DNA of 64,000 nt from JAMZMI01 sp047632435 (GCA_047632435.1 JBLICU010000008.1:5350-69349); one strand, 5' to 3'. Positions 1-9,239 are shown, counted from the first letter of the stretch. Numbers and translations are program-made. Notes: generated by a model not told the origin, from the letters alone.

Positions 1-328
1 AAGATTGATAGTTGCCATTTATATAGGCATATTCAGGATTTAAGGTAGCTTTCCCAAATTCTGTGATTACTTCAAATTTTTCAAAGAATAAAAGAGAGAT
101 GGCTCCCTCCAGTTTATTCTCCAGACCAACTGATGTGGTGATGAGTTTTCCAAAATCTACATAAAGTTGAGGTTGAAAAACTCTTTTTTTAGGGACTGCA
201 ATAGAATCCGCTAATTCGATTTCCTCTGTTGCAATGGGTTGATTGACCATGGCAGTAGAATCAGTTTCCTCCTGAGCGTACACACTAATGTATAGACAGC
301 TAGAAATAAACAGTAACCAGTACTTCAT
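1..328 (-). CDS. Secreted/outer-membrane protein, N-terminal part (DUF6048-like)
   Basis: Partial gene running off the left edge of the window; 109 codons are visible. It begins MKYWLLFISSCLYISVYAQ, a Sec signal peptide with probable cleavage after A-Q, then an acidic low-complexity linker and a segment (QPQLYVDFGKL) with alternating hydrophobic residues like an outer-membrane beta-barrel. Its start overlaps the stop of the upstream lipoprotein gene by 29 bases, so the two are probably co-translated. The pairing of a small lipoprotein with a barrel-like protein resembles the DUF6452/DUF6048 pair of Bacteroidota; that family name is from memory and not certain. No function is known. Confidence 0.6.
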   Translation of the reverse strand, partial: MKYWLLFISSCLYISVYAQEETDSTAMVNQPIATEEIELADSIAVPKKRVFQPQLYVDFGKLITTSVGLENKLEGAISLLFFEKFEVITEFGKATLNPEYAYINGNYQS

Positions 329-1025
329 TGCTTTTGCATTTGGAGGAATTACATTCAAATAGGAGAGAATCATAGGTATAGCTTACCGTATCAATATTAT
401 AAGCCTGCATTTCAATACGCCTCTCTTCATCTACATTCAATTCTGTGATATATTGAAAACTTATGGTGTCAGATTTTCCCTTCAGATCAATGAGGAAGGT
501 GGTTAGATTGGCATTCTGCATGATCAATGGGAGACTGTATAAAGTAGCACTTTCTGAATAAGTTGTAGAATTTCCATTTTCTAAAATGGTAACCTGATCC
601 ACTCTTACTTTTCCTGAGTTTATCACCGTGCGAAGATCACTGAGAGAATCCTGCAATAATGTCGTGTAAAAAATGGCAGTATCGAGCAATGTGATTTGAG
701 GCCCGACGGTATTGATACTGTCGTCTATTTGAAGCGTGTCTACTATGAATTGTATTTTACCATCAGCTATAGAATCTCTCAAAGAGATAAGCAGTTTATT
801 CCACGCCTTTACCTTGGCACTCAATGAATCCTTATTGTCAGTCATTGACGAAATGCTGTCAGTTGTTGTTTTGATGGTGTCATTGAGTAGCAATAAACTA
901 TCTCTATTGATAAATTTCATTTGCACGGTTGGTTCAAACAGCAGTGGTTCCCCGCAATCCGCACATGGTTCACATGCGTAAATGAGGCTGGCCCAAAGGA
1001 GGATTATTAACAAGGATCCTTTCAT
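300..1025 (-). CDS. Small lipoprotein of unknown function (DUF6452-like)
   Basis: 241 aa when started at the ATG at 1025. An upstream in-frame ATG (1064) would add 13 residues, but only the later start places the lipobox (LIYAC, Cys about residue 18) correctly behind a short hydrophobic signal. The mature protein opens with a Cys-rich patch (CEPCADCGE) and is otherwise Ser/Thr/Asp-rich and probably beta-structured. The start lies 4 bases after the priA stop, and the gene overlaps the next one by 29 bases, so it sits in a priA-led operon. It is probably an outer-membrane or periplasm-facing lipoprotein. The role is unknown; the DUF6452 resemblance is a judgement by eye. Confidence 0.7.
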   Translation of the reverse strand: MKGSLLIILLWASLIYACEPCADCGEPLLFEPTVQMKFINRDSLLLLNDTIKTTTDSISSMTDNKDSLSAKVKAWNKLLISLRDSIADGKIQFIVDTLQIDDSINTVGPQITLLDTAIFYTTLLQDSLSDLRTVINSGKVRVDQVTILENGNSTTYSESATLYSLPLIMQNANLTTFLIDLKGKSDTISFQYITELNVDEERRIEMQAYNIDTVSYTYDSLLFECNSSKCKSNEVLVTVYF

Positions 1026-1029
1026 AGAA

Positions 1030-3492
1030 TTAAAGTGGGTCGACATCAAATTGAACTTTGACACTTTTATAGAAACGCTGACTTAACAAGATATTACGCG
1101 AAGTAAGCAGGAATTCTTTTAATGCGCTTAGCGCACGTCCTTGTTTTTCTACTTTTATTGTGATTTCCATCAGAAACTGGTTTCTGATTTTCCCTACCAA
1201 AGGTTCCACAGGTCCAATGACGCGCATGACACCAAGTTGTCTTATCAATTCTTTGAATAAGTAATGTGAGGCGTCCATCACTTTTTGTTTTTCCATGTCC
1301 TTTAGTGTAATTCTGATCATGCGATAATAAGGCGGGTAATGAAATTTTTCACGCTCCAAAATTTCACTTCTATAAAAGGAATCATAGTCATGGTTTTTGA
1401 TCAGTTGTAAGATAGGTTGCGTAGGGTCATTCGTTTGTACGATCACAGTTCCTTTGTCCTTCCTTCGTCCTGCGCGTCCGCTTACCTGATGGATAAGTTG
1501 AAATGCTCTCTCGTGAGACCTAAAGTCTGGGAAATTGATCATTCTGTCTGTAGAAAAGACACCTACAACTGTTACTTTATCGAAATCAAGCCCTTTGGTC
1601 ACCATTTGGGTGCCAACCAAAACATCTATTTGGCCAGATTCAAATTCATCAATGATGCGTTGATAGCTGTATTTACTTCTTGTTGAATCAAGGTCCATGC
1701 GCTGGATGATGGTATTCGGAATAAGAATTTCCAACTCTTCTTCCAACTTTTCAGTACCAAAGCTCATGGTTCGCAATTCATGAGAGTTGCATTGAGGACA
1801 TTCAGTGATCATCGATTTTTTATGACCACAATAATGGCAGGAAAGCACATTTTGATAAATGTGATAAGTTAGGCTCACATCGCAATTGGGACATTTTGCC
1901 AGGTAGCCACAGCTGTCACATTCCAGATAGGGGGCATATCCTCTTCTGTTTTGAAAAAGAATTACCTGATTATTTTGTGCTAGTGCAGTTTCGATTTCAT
2001 TCAATAGGAGTGATGTAAAGTTGCCTTTCAGGGTTCTCTTTTTCCTTTCCCTACCTATGTCAGCAAAAATGATTTCAGGCATACTCACATCTCCATATCG
2101 CTGGTCCATTTTGACCAGGCCATATTTGCCATCGAGTGCATTTTTGTAGGTTTCAATGGCAGGTGTGGCGGATCCTAAAAGTGTTTTCGCATGAAACATA
2201 GCGGCCATGTAAATGGCAGTATCTCTCGCATGATAGCGTGGTGCAGGATCGTATTGTTTGTAGGAAGTCTCATGCTCTTCGTCCACGATAATGAGCGAAA
2301 GGTCAGAAAAAGGTAGAAATACAGCGCTACGAACCCCAACGACAAAATTAATTTCACCTCTCAATACCTTTTGCCAAACTTCCACACGTTCATTTTCTGA
2401 ATAACGGGAGTGATACACACCAAAAGTTTCCCCAAACGCTTTTCTCAGTCTCTTGATGATTTGAGTGGTTAAAGCAATTTCAGGTAATAGGTAAAGTGCG
2501 TTTCCACCATTATTCAAGACATCTTCTATCAGGGAAATATAGACTTCAGTTTTTCCACTTCCGGTTATGCCTTTGAGTAAAACCGTATCTATTTTCTCAA
2601 AGTGATTGAGTATTTCCGTTTTTGCCCTTTCCTGTTCTGTCGACAGTTTTGGAATATCTGAAACAGCTGATGCGTCGAATGGAATCCTCGATATTTTTTC
2701 TTTCCATTCCACCAGAATGCCATTTTTGATTAGCGTTTTCAAACTGGATTCACTTCCTTCACCTTCTAAAAATTCTTTTTTAGAGATGCCTTTTTGATTG
2801 GCCGATGGATTTTCCAACAAATGAATTTTCTTCAGATAGGTGAGTAGTAAATCTGTTTGTTTTGGCTTTTTGTCTAATGTTTGAAACAGCAATTCAATGT
2901 CATTTTCATTGTTCAAATCAGGGTTTAATCTGATTCTGATTTCCATTTTAGGTGTGTATTTATCTTTGACTTGCTCAAAGAGATGGATAGCATTTTTTCC
3001 TGAAAGGTTTTTGATATGATGGTGTACTGACTTGATGTCGAGAAGGGTGGCCAGCTCATCAAGTGTCATGTCGGCTGATTGTAAGTTGTTAAGGATGAGC
3101 TGTTCTTTCTCCGTTAAATCCAGCTCATAAAGATCAATATCCGCATTGAGTGAAATATAGGATTCACTAGATATTTTTAGTCCCGATGGCAATGCGGCAT
3201 TTACCACTTCACCCAAAGTGGACATATAGTAGTGTGAGATCCAGGTGAAAAATTCTAGCTGGATTCTGGTAAATACAGGCTCGGAATCAATGATATCGAG
3301 AATTTCCTTTGGTTGATATTCTTTGGGGGCATTGTTATGAAGATGAAGAATGATCCCAGTGTATATTTTTCGTTTGCCGAATTGCACAATGACCCTACAG
3401 CCAGGTTGTGGCTGCTCCTCTGTGAATAAAGGCAGTGAATAGGTGAAAGTGCCTTTTAAAGGTAGGGGAAGTATGACTTCAGCAAATATCAA
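1030..3492 (-). CDS. priA: Primosomal replication-restart helicase PriA
   Basis: 820 aa. PriA is a 3'-to-5' DNA helicase that recognises stalled forks and reloads the replisome. The N-terminal 3'-DNA-binding domain is visible (MIFAEVILPLPLKGTFTYSL). A superfamily-2 helicase core follows, with Walker A GITGSGKTEVY near residue 307 and the DEEH box near 403. The zinc-binding insertion spans about residues 524-563 with paired cysteines (CDSCG, CPNC, CHYCG, CPQC). The helicase C-terminal motif QVSGRAGRR is present. The length is slightly above the usual 730-800 aa. All expected elements are intact. It is first in an operon with the two envelope genes downstream, which have no obvious functional link. 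Confidence 0.97.
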   Translation of the reverse strand: MIFAEVILPLPLKGTFTYSLPLFTEEQPQPGCRVIVQFGKRKIYTGIILHLHNNAPKEYQPKEILDIIDSEPVFTRIQLEFFTWISHYYMSTLGEVVNAALPSGLKISSESYISLNADIDLYELDLTEKEQLILNNLQSADMTLDELATLLDIKSVHHHIKNLSGKNAIHLFEQVKDKYTPKMEIRIRLNPDLNNENDIELLFQTLDKKPKQTDLLLTYLKKIHLLENPSANQKGISKKEFLEGEGSESSLKTLIKNGILVEWKEKISRIPFDASAVSDIPKLSTEQERAKTEILNHFEKIDTVLLKGITGSGKTEVYISLIEDVLNNGGNALYLLPEIALTTQIIKRLRKAFGETFGVYHSRYSENERVEVWQKVLRGEINFVVGVRSAVFLPFSDLSLIIVDEEHETSYKQYDPAPRYHARDTAIYMAAMFHAKTLLGSATPAIETYKNALDGKYGLVKMDQRYGDVSMPEIIFADIGRERKKRTLKGNFTSLLLNEIETALAQNNQVILFQNRRGYAPYLECDSCGYLAKCPNCDVSLTYHIYQNVLSCHYCGHKKSMITECPQCNSHELRTMSFGTEKLEEELEILIPNTIIQRMDLDSTRSKYSYQRIIDEFESGQIDVLVGTQMVTKGLDFDKVTVVGVFSTDRMINFPDFRSHERAFQLIHQVSGRAGRRKDKGTVIVQTNDPTQPILQLIKNHDYDSFYRSEILEREKFHYPPYYRMIRITLKDMEKQKVMDASHYLFKELIRQLGVMRVIGPVEPLVGKIRNQFLMEITIKVEKQGRALSALKEFLLTSRNILLSQRFYKSVKVQFDVDPL

Positions 3493-3594
3493 TCTAAGTC
3501 TGTTATGTGAGACTTACGAAATTAAACTGATTCATGCGGAGAATAACAATTTGATAGGTACAAGTAATATAGCAATTGAAAATTCTATCTTGTT

Positions 3595-3792
3595 TTACTG
3601 TTTACTGAGCATGATCGAATAATTCGAGTGTAGGCGATTGATGATTTTTAAAGCAACGGATGCCAGTTCTATGGTATCATCAAATTGATTGCACATTTCT
3701 ATCAAATCCTCTTTTGAGAGATCTCTATTTCTGATCAGTTTTTCTTTGAAAGCAGTTAAAACGTATTTTTCTTTGGTGAGTAAATTCATCAT
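3595..3792 (-). CDS. Small hypothetical protein
   Basis: 65 aa, starting MMNLLTKEKY. It is predicted to be mostly helical and charged, with no signal peptide or membrane segment and no cysteine pair. It lies between the thioredoxin-domain gene and priA in the same orientation, with about 100 bases free on each side. Amphipathic helices and an internal run like those of small signalling-helper proteins make it plausible as a real gene, but no family is recognised and it could be a chance open frame. Confidence 0.4.
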   Translation of the reverse strand: MMNLLTKEKYVLTAFKEKLIRNRDLSKEDLIEMCNQFDDTIELASVALKIINRLHSNYSIMLSKQ

Positions 3793-3900
3793 TTTGGGCT
3801 TATACAGAGCAAAGTTGTTAAACCTAAGAATCAGTTCTAAAACATATTCGATGAGTGATAAGAATTTCTCGTTAAAACCATGACAAATATGGATGATATA

Positions 3901-5979
3901 CTATTTACTCATTTGGTCTACTGCATCTGTCACGGCAAATACTGGTCGCTTACATGATTTATCGAAACAGACATAAATTGTGGGTTGATTTTGTAAAGCA
4001 CTTTTGTATTCAAAAAGTGGCAAATTGGTTTCTTCTTTGCCCGCCATGATGATCTTGTTTGGTAGATATTGGGCATGCATTTCTTTCGTCAATGAATCCA
4101 ACACATCACCAACCATGATTACCTCTGCTGTAGGATGATTGATCATGAGTGTCACCAATGCCCAGTTGGACATGTATTCTGCATCCTGCTTTACCAAACT
4201 GCTTACTTGTCGAACCATATTTAATCCAAGATCCTTAAAATCAGCACGATCCATCATCAGACCCAGTTTGTAAAGGTTTTCAGCCATAATGGAGTTTGAG
4301 GAGGGAATCACATTGTCAAAAATTTCCTTTTTTCGTGCAATCAGGTTTTCCGATTGATTGCTTGTGTAAAAGAAGAGCTTCTCATTTTCGTCATAAAATT
4401 CAGAAACTACCCGATCGGTGAGCGCAACGGCCAAATGTAAATACGATTCATCAAAGGTAGTTTCGTAGTATTTGACAAAAGCCTGGATCACTGCCGCATA
4501 ATCTTCAAGAAAGCCTTGAATTGGTTGACCATAAACCCGCAGCAGTTTTTGTTCTGAGATAAGTGATTTTCGAATAAAGGAAGCATTTGTTTTGGCCAAA
4601 TCTAGAAACAAGGGATCACCAGTAGCCTGATAGGCATCAAGAAGACCAGACAAGGCCAGGCCGTTCCATCCGGAAATAATCTTGTTATCAAGTCCGGGAC
4701 GAATTCTTTCAGCACGTTTAGCAAGAGCTTTTTCTTTGAAGGATTGTATTTTATTCGAAAGGTCTTCGATGGATATTTTCCAGTTGCTGGCAAATACATC
4801 ATCCTCATCCAATCTTCTCAGCACGTTGGTGTGTTCCCAATTGCCTTTTTTTGTAACATCATAATATTTGGAAATCAAAGTATTGTCTTCACCTGTCAAC
4901 GCCTCAATTTCCTCGGATGACCACACGTAAAATTTCCCCTCTACGCCTTCACTGTCTGCATCAAGTGCGGCGTAAAATCCACCATTTTCGTCCATCATCT
5001 CACGAGACATCCATGTGGCTGTTTCGGTCAACACACTTTTGTAATTTTCTTTATTTGATATCTTATAAGCATTTGCGTAAAGGCTCATCAGCTGACCATT
5101 GTCATAAAGCATTTTTTCGAAATGGGGCACATGCCACTGGCCATCAACCGAATACCTGGAAAAACCTCCACCTATTTGATCATAGATTCCACCCTGGGCT
5201 ATTTTGTCCAAGGTAAAAAGGAGATGATCTTCTATTGCTCTATTCTCAAAAACGTAGGAATAAAGCGCCATGTATTGCCAGACAGAAGGCATAGGAAATT
5301 TAGGTGCTTTGCTTATTCCTCCCCATTCATGATCAAAATTTAAACTCAAATTGTTGATCGCCACCTGGAAGTCATCATCTGTAATCGTTGTGATTTTGTC
5401 CTCTAGACCATACTTAGTAACCTCACTGGCTTGTAGAGCAGCAGCAAATTGCTCCGCTGAGGCATTGAGTTTGTCATAATTCTCATCATAAGCCTTTACG
5501 ATATTCTCAAGCAAACTCATCCAATTGTTCTTAGGGAAATAGGTGCCTCCGTAAAATGGTTTTTGCTCTGGTGTTATAAACACATTCAAAGGCCATCCTC
5601 CACGAAGACCCATGGCTTGTACGGCATCCATGTAGATGTTATCAATATCTGGCCTTTCTTCCCGATCCAGTTTGATGTTTATGAAGTGCGCATTCATATA
5701 GGCTGCAACCGAATCATCTTCGAAGGACTCATGGGCCATCACATGGCACCAATGACAAGATGAGTAACCGATACTCAACAGAATGGGTTTATTCTCGTCA
5801 GCGGCTTTATTAAGTGCTTCTTCTCCCCAAGGATACCAGTCAACCGGATTGTGGGCATGCTGTAGTAAATAAGGACTTGTGCTTCCAATGAGTTTGTTCG
5901 TGTGTTGCGCTTGCATCTTGTTTTGATTACAATTGGTGAGAATGAAGGATAGAACCAGAAGTGTTAGATAATGTTTCAT
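3901..5979 (-). CDS. Thioredoxin-domain protein of the DUF255/YyaL (SPATA20-like) family
   Basis: 692 aa. The N-terminus is a lipoprotein-type signal (MKHYLTLLVLSFILTNC). A DUF255 thioredoxin-like domain follows, with the family hallmark run from HNPVDWYPWG to the CxxC motif in SCHWCHVMAHESF (about residues 70-80) and the GGWPLNVFITP loop. The rest is an alpha/alpha-barrel-like region (for example GISKAPKFP, HFEKMLYDNGQL, SGWNGLALSGL) as in N-acylglucosamine-epimerase-type folds. The family is widespread but its reaction is unclear; the lipobox suggests a membrane-anchored redox role. Its start overlaps the stop of the upstream GSCFA gene by 4 bases (ATGA), so the two are translationally coupled. 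Confidence 0.9.
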   Translation of the reverse strand: MKHYLTLLVLSFILTNCNQNKMQAQHTNKLIGSTSPYLLQHAHNPVDWYPWGEEALNKAADENKPILLSIGYSSCHWCHVMAHESFEDDSVAAYMNAHFINIKLDREERPDIDNIYMDAVQAMGLRGGWPLNVFITPEQKPFYGGTYFPKNNWMSLLENIVKAYDENYDKLNASAEQFAAALQASEVTKYGLEDKITTITDDDFQVAINNLSLNFDHEWGGISKAPKFPMPSVWQYMALYSYVFENRAIEDHLLFTLDKIAQGGIYDQIGGGFSRYSVDGQWHVPHFEKMLYDNGQLMSLYANAYKISNKENYKSVLTETATWMSREMMDENGGFYAALDADSEGVEGKFYVWSSEEIEALTGEDNTLISKYYDVTKKGNWEHTNVLRRLDEDDVFASNWKISIEDLSNKIQSFKEKALAKRAERIRPGLDNKIISGWNGLALSGLLDAYQATGDPLFLDLAKTNASFIRKSLISEQKLLRVYGQPIQGFLEDYAAVIQAFVKYYETTFDESYLHLAVALTDRVVSEFYDENEKLFFYTSNQSENLIARKKEIFDNVIPSSNSIMAENLYKLGLMMDRADFKDLGLNMVRQVSSLVKQDAEYMSNWALVTLMINHPTAEVIMVGDVLDSLTKEMHAQYLPNKIIMAGKEETNLPLFEYKSALQNQPTIYVCFDKSCKRPVFAVTDAVDQMSK

Positions 5980-6938
5980 TTCTTGATCAGTTGATTGGTT
6001 AACATTACCAGCTCTTTTTTGACATCTATTTTCGATTGGTAAGGTGTAATTTTTTCTATCAAACTATTCAAAAACACCTGATGTTTATCTGATTCAGGAT
6101 GAAAGGGTCTGTGAGCCATGGCCGATATGATTTTGTCCCATTCGTTGATGAAGGAATTGGATGTTTTATCAATGAAGGAGTGCCTGAACTTGTTCCAGAT
6201 ATAACTGATCGCCTGATCCGAAGGATGAATCATATCCACTTTGTAAAAACGATAATCCCGCAACTCATCAATCATGATTTCATAACTTGGGAAATACCAG
6301 GCCAATGAATCTTTTTTAATAATTTCAGCCACAGCCTGATGTAAAATACCCTTGCTGAGGTTATTTTCATTTAACCCATCCTTTGTATGCCTTACCGGAC
6401 TTACAGTCAGGATTACTTTTAAGTCAGGATTTATTTTTCTTATTTGGTTGATGCAATCAAGGTATGAGCTTGCAATTTCTGCCGGATTCAATAAGGATTT
6501 CGAGAATTCGTTTTGAGGCACTTTGTGGCAATTAGCTACGATCTGTTTGCTTTTATTATGTGTGTACACAAAGGCAGAACCAAAGGTGATGATTAACCAC
6601 TTCGCTGATACCAGCCATTCATTTAGATCATTTGCTTTCTGCTTTATAGACTGCTCTAAATCACGGGCATTCAGTGCTGAAATCTCCCCATGGGCATCCC
6701 AATGGTAAAAGATACCTTGATTTTCAACGATATTTTTTTTGTCAAGCTTTCCCGCTAGGGCTTTGAAAGTAGAGTAGGGGTTAAAGAGGGTGCCAAATGG
6801 ATTGGCCAAAGTCTTGAATTTGTACTGGCTCAACTTATCACCAATATTGTCAGAAAAACAGGATCCGATACTCACAATCTGATCATGGAGACCGATCTGA
6901 GTGGGATTAATGGGTATGTCAAAATCCAGTTTAAACAT
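5976..6938 (-). CDS. GSCFA-domain protein (SGNH-hydrolase-like)
   Basis: 320 aa. The name-giving GSCFSDNIG motif is near residue 27, followed by NPFGTLFNP. Further down are TFGSAFVY and a conserved segment ending in VSPVRHTKDG, then MIHPSDQA near the C-terminus. This arrangement (Ser near the N-terminus, late Asp-x-x-His-type block) is that of GSCFA proteins, which resemble SGNH esterases/acyltransferases. The substrate is unknown. No signal peptide is seen, so it is probably cytoplasmic. It overlaps the downstream thioredoxin-domain gene by 4 bases. A terminator hairpin belonging to rplI lies just upstream at 6961-6992. Confidence 0.9.
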   Translation of the reverse strand: MFKLDFDIPINPTQIGLHDQIVSIGSCFSDNIGDKLSQYKFKTLANPFGTLFNPYSTFKALAGKLDKKNIVENQGIFYHWDAHGEISALNARDLEQSIKQKANDLNEWLVSAKWLIITFGSAFVYTHNKSKQIVANCHKVPQNEFSKSLLNPAEIASSYLDCINQIRKINPDLKVILTVSPVRHTKDGLNENNLSKGILHQAVAEIIKKDSLAWYFPSYEIMIDELRDYRFYKVDMIHPSDQAISYIWNKFRHSFIDKTSNSFINEWDKIISAMAHRPFHPESDKHQVFLNSLIEKITPYQSKIDVKKELVMLTNQLIKK

Positions 6939-6960
6939 GGAGGCAAGTTAGCACAAGGCA

Positions 6961-6992
6961 TAAAAAAACCCTGACCTAAATGGACAGGGTTT
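6961..6992 (-). terminator. Rho-independent terminator after rplI
   Basis: On the minus strand an 8-bp stem, AAACCCTG paired with CAGGGTTT (6985-6992 and 6966-6973), has an 11-base loop and is followed by a run of T and then A. It lies about 20 bases after the rplI stop and closes the rpsF-rpsR-rplI operon. Confidence 0.85.
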
Positions 6993-7013
6993 CAGTTTTA
7001 TTCAAATCAGATG

Positions 7014-7454
7014 TTATTCGGAAACAACATTTATTTTGATTTCTGCTTTAACAGTTTTGTGAATATCAATTTCAGCTACGTACTCACCAAGTTCCTTGAT
7101 CGTACCTAAAGAAATCTTTTTCCTGTCAATATCAAAACCTTGCAGTTTCAATGCGTCAGATACCTGTAGCGCCGTTACGGCTCCAAATATTTTACCAGAC
7201 TCACCTGCTTTTGTTTTGATTTCCAGCGTAGTGCTTGTCAGCTTTTCAGCTAGTTCCTGAGCATCAGCTTTCAATTTTTCAGCCTTGTGAGCCGCTTGTC
7301 GCACATTTTCAGTGATCATTTTTGTGTTCACTTTATTCGCGATAATAGCAAATCCCTGTGGAATAAGGTAGTTTCTACCAAATCCCGGCTTCACGCTTAC
7401 AAAATCATTTTTGTAACCAAGCCCTTTGATGTCTTCTTTTAATATGATGTCCAT
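7014..7454 (-). CDS. rplI: 50S ribosomal protein L9
   Basis: 146 aa, full length for L9. The signature N-terminal block MDIILKEDIKGLGYKND and the FGRNYLIPQGFA segment are present. A long helix rich in Lys/Glu follows, then a C-terminal rRNA-binding lobe (GKIFGAVTA). It binds 23S rRNA domain V near the L1 stalk. It is the third gene of the rpsF-rpsR-rplI operon, 5 bases after rpsR, with a terminator just downstream. Confidence 0.98.
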   Translation of the reverse strand: MDIILKEDIKGLGYKNDFVSVKPGFGRNYLIPQGFAIIANKVNTKMITENVRQAAHKAEKLKADAQELAEKLTSTTLEIKTKAGESGKIFGAVTALQVSDALKLQGFDIDRKKISLGTIKELGEYVAEIDIHKTVKAEIKINVVSE

Positions 7455-7459
7455 CTCGC

Positions 7460-7711
7460 TTATTTTAAAGAGTCAGTAACATAAGGAAGTAATGCAATGT
7501 GACGCGCTCTTTTCACAGCTTGTCCAACTTTTCTTTGAAACTTCAGGCTGGTGCCAGTTAGTCTTCTCGGAAGAAGTTTACCTTGCTCATTTACAAAAGA
7601 CAAAAGGAATTTTTCGTCCTTGTAGTCAATGTATTTAATTCCATTCTTCTTGAATCGGCAGTATTTGTCTTTTTTCTGCTCTCTGTTGATTGGTTCGTTC
7701 TGTAGTGTCAT
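7460..7711 (-). CDS. rpsR: 30S ribosomal protein S18
   Basis: 83 aa. The S18 core is clear: CRFKKNGIKYIDYKD, then LLPRRLTGTSLKFQRKV and RARHIALLPYV near the C-terminus. It binds S6 on the 30S platform. The ATG overlaps the rpsF stop by 4 bases, which fits coupled translation of these two partner proteins. Confidence 0.98.
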   Translation of the reverse strand: MTLQNEPINREQKKDKYCRFKKNGIKYIDYKDEKFLLSFVNEQGKLLPRRLTGTSLKFQRKVGQAVKRARHIALLPYVTDSLK

Positions 7712-8076
7712 GCTGCTTTTACCTCCTCTTTAACTTCTTTTTTCTTAAATGCTCCACTTCTGCGCTTGGCATTGTATGCCAAAGAGTGTTTGTCAAGTAC
7801 GGTAGTAAGGAACCTCATTACCTTCTCATCCCTTCTGTATTCTGTCTCTAGCTTAGCAACTACGGATGTTTCTGCCTCAAATTCAAATAACTGATAAAAA
7901 CCAGTGGTTTTATGCATGATTGGATAAGCCAGTTTTTTTAGGCCCCAAATCTCTTCATTAACCAATTTCGCACCTTGGTCTACAAGGATACCTTTGAATT
8001 TTTCGACAGCATCCTTCATCTGGGCTTCAGACAAAACGGGAGTTAAAATGAATACTGTCTCGTAATTTTTAGTCAT
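7708..8076 (-). CDS. rpsF: 30S ribosomal protein S6
   Basis: 122 aa. The S6 fold is recognisable from MTKNYETVFILTPVLSE, WGLKKLAYPI and FYQLFEFEAE, with a RxDEKVMRFLTT segment and a basic-acidic tail (FKKKEVKEEVKAA). It forms a heterodimer with S18 on 16S rRNA. It is first in the operon. A -7 box (TAATTTTG) lies about 30 bases upstream at 8106-8113. Confidence 0.98.
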   Translation of the reverse strand: MTKNYETVFILTPVLSEAQMKDAVEKFKGILVDQGAKLVNEEIWGLKKLAYPIMHKTTGFYQLFEFEAETSVVAKLETEYRRDEKVMRFLTTVLDKHSLAYNAKRRSGAFKKKEVKEEVKAA

Positions 8077-8105
8077 TGTGTTTTACTTAAAATTTTTTCG
8101 AACTG

Positions 8106-8113
8106 CAAAATTA
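8106..8113 (-). promoter_or_regulatory. Candidate -7 promoter box for rpsF operon
   Basis: The minus strand reads TAATTTTG, matching the Bacteroidota -7 consensus TAnnTTTG, 30 bases before the rpsF ATG. No convincing TTG is seen at the expected -33 position, so this is only a candidate. Confidence 0.4.
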
Positions 8114-8185
8114 GAAAAAATATGATAAGAATATGCATTTGTGCAAATTCTTTACGATGATTCTGCAGTGTTCATTGATTTATTT

Positions 8186-8275
8186 GGGCGTCCGGGCGGA
8201 CTGTCGCTACTCGCTTGCCTCCCCGATGCTCCGGCAGAGCTCAGACACGCCGCTCCATTCCTGACGCAAACAAGC
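8186..8275. other. GC-rich intergenic island
   Basis: Between rpsF and the coiled-coil gene the DNA changes abruptly from very AT-rich to G+C-rich (GGGCGTCCGGGCGG at 8186 onwards, then CTCCCCGATGCTCCGG). No credible coding frame crosses it. Such patches in Bacteroidota intergenic regions often belong to dispersed repeat families; whether this one is repeated elsewhere cannot be seen from one window. Confidence 0.4.
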
Positions 8276-8290
8276 AAATGCACTATTCCA

Positions 8291-9211
8291 TTATTGCACC
8301 TCAAATATGCCGCTCCCCATCAGATAAGCGTCAGTATAGACTTCTACTCTGTGGTTACCGGTGGCATATTCGCTTCCTTTTTTGTAGAATAGTGTTACTT
8401 CTTGATTTTTCTTATCGTAGAGAATTTCCTGTTTTTGCGTGAAAAACATTTCTCTTCCTTCAAATGTAAATGAGCCGGAACCACGTGCCACATCAAATAG
8501 CACATTCCCATCTGGAGCCACGACCCTGATCAACAGTTCTTTGCCTTCTATGGGTGCTACGCCATTTTCACTGACCGTAAACACGATTTTAATTTGATCG
8601 ATGTGTCGGTTTTTAAATTCACCTTCGCGCTCTTTTCCACTTTCGTTCACGGCAAATACTTTCAAACCTTCTATCTTTAACTTAGATGCGAAAGTCACCT
8701 TCTCTTCCAATTGAGCTTTTTGCTGATTGATGTTTTCAATGGATTGACTCATAATCTCTTTTTCCACCTTCAACTCAGTATTCTCTGTCAGTAGCTCTTC
8801 CGCAATCTTTCTCAACTGCTTGATTTCTTCATCCTTTGCCAAAAGCAACTCCTGATAGCCATCCACTTTGTCTTTCAGCGAATTGGAATAGTTTCGTTCA
8901 CTGTTTCTTTGTTTGATGAGGGTTTTTTTGTCTTGCTCGAGTTGTGCCTGTACTTTGAGCAACGTATCTATTTCACCGCCTAATTGTGAAATCGTTAAAA
9001 TCTTATTATTTAGTTGAGTGCTTATGGAATCTAGTTGTAGCAATGTATTGTCAAACTCAATTTGCTGAGCTGCTTTTTCTTCCTCTAGTCTCTTGTTTTG
9101 AAAATAGAAAAAGGCAATAACACCAATAAGGGCCAAACCTATGACGATGAAGTATGGAGTAAGGTCTTTTGGTTTTTTATTAATCTGATTGTTCGATTCC
9201 TGAGTTTCCAT
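8291..9211 (-). CDS. Membrane-anchored coiled-coil protein
   Basis: 306 aa from the ATG at 9211. An in-frame GTG at 9232 is unlikely as start because it coincides with a -7 box (9232-9239). Layout: a short cytoplasmic tail, one membrane segment (PYFIVIGLALIGVIAFFYFQ, about residues 19-38), a long coiled coil (about 40-180, heptads rich in Leu, Glu, Lys and Gln), and a beta-rich C-terminal domain (about 185-306, with VAPDGNVLFDVARGSGSFTF). Similar proteins in the phylum are often mislabelled as chromosome-partitioning proteins. Here the function is unknown. The C-terminal domain should face the periplasm if the tail is inside. Confidence 0.8.
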   Translation of the reverse strand: METQESNNQINKKPKDLTPYFIVIGLALIGVIAFFYFQNKRLEEEKAAQQIEFDNTLLQLDSISTQLNNKILTISQLGGEIDTLLKVQAQLEQDKKTLIKQRNSERNYSNSLKDKVDGYQELLLAKDEEIKQLRKIAEELLTENTELKVEKEIMSQSIENINQQKAQLEEKVTFASKLKIEGLKVFAVNESGKEREGEFKNRHIDQIKIVFTVSENGVAPIEGKELLIRVVAPDGNVLFDVARGSGSFTFEGREMFFTQKQEILYDKKNQEVTLFYKKGSEYATGNHRVEVYTDAYLMGSGIFEVQ

Positions 9212-9231
9212 TGACTGTTTATTTACGGGCA

Positions 9232-9239
9232 CAAAAGTA
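9232..9239 (-). promoter_or_regulatory. Candidate -7 box upstream of the coiled-coil gene
   Basis: The minus strand reads TACTTTTG (TAnnTTTG type), 20 bases before the ATG at 9211. It supports that start over the upstream GTG. Confidence 0.4.

Noticed and set aside
8141..8442. Two overlapping plus-strand open frames opposite the coiled-coil gene
   Set aside because: They cross the GC-rich patch and the antisense end of the coiled-coil gene and show no protein-like features.
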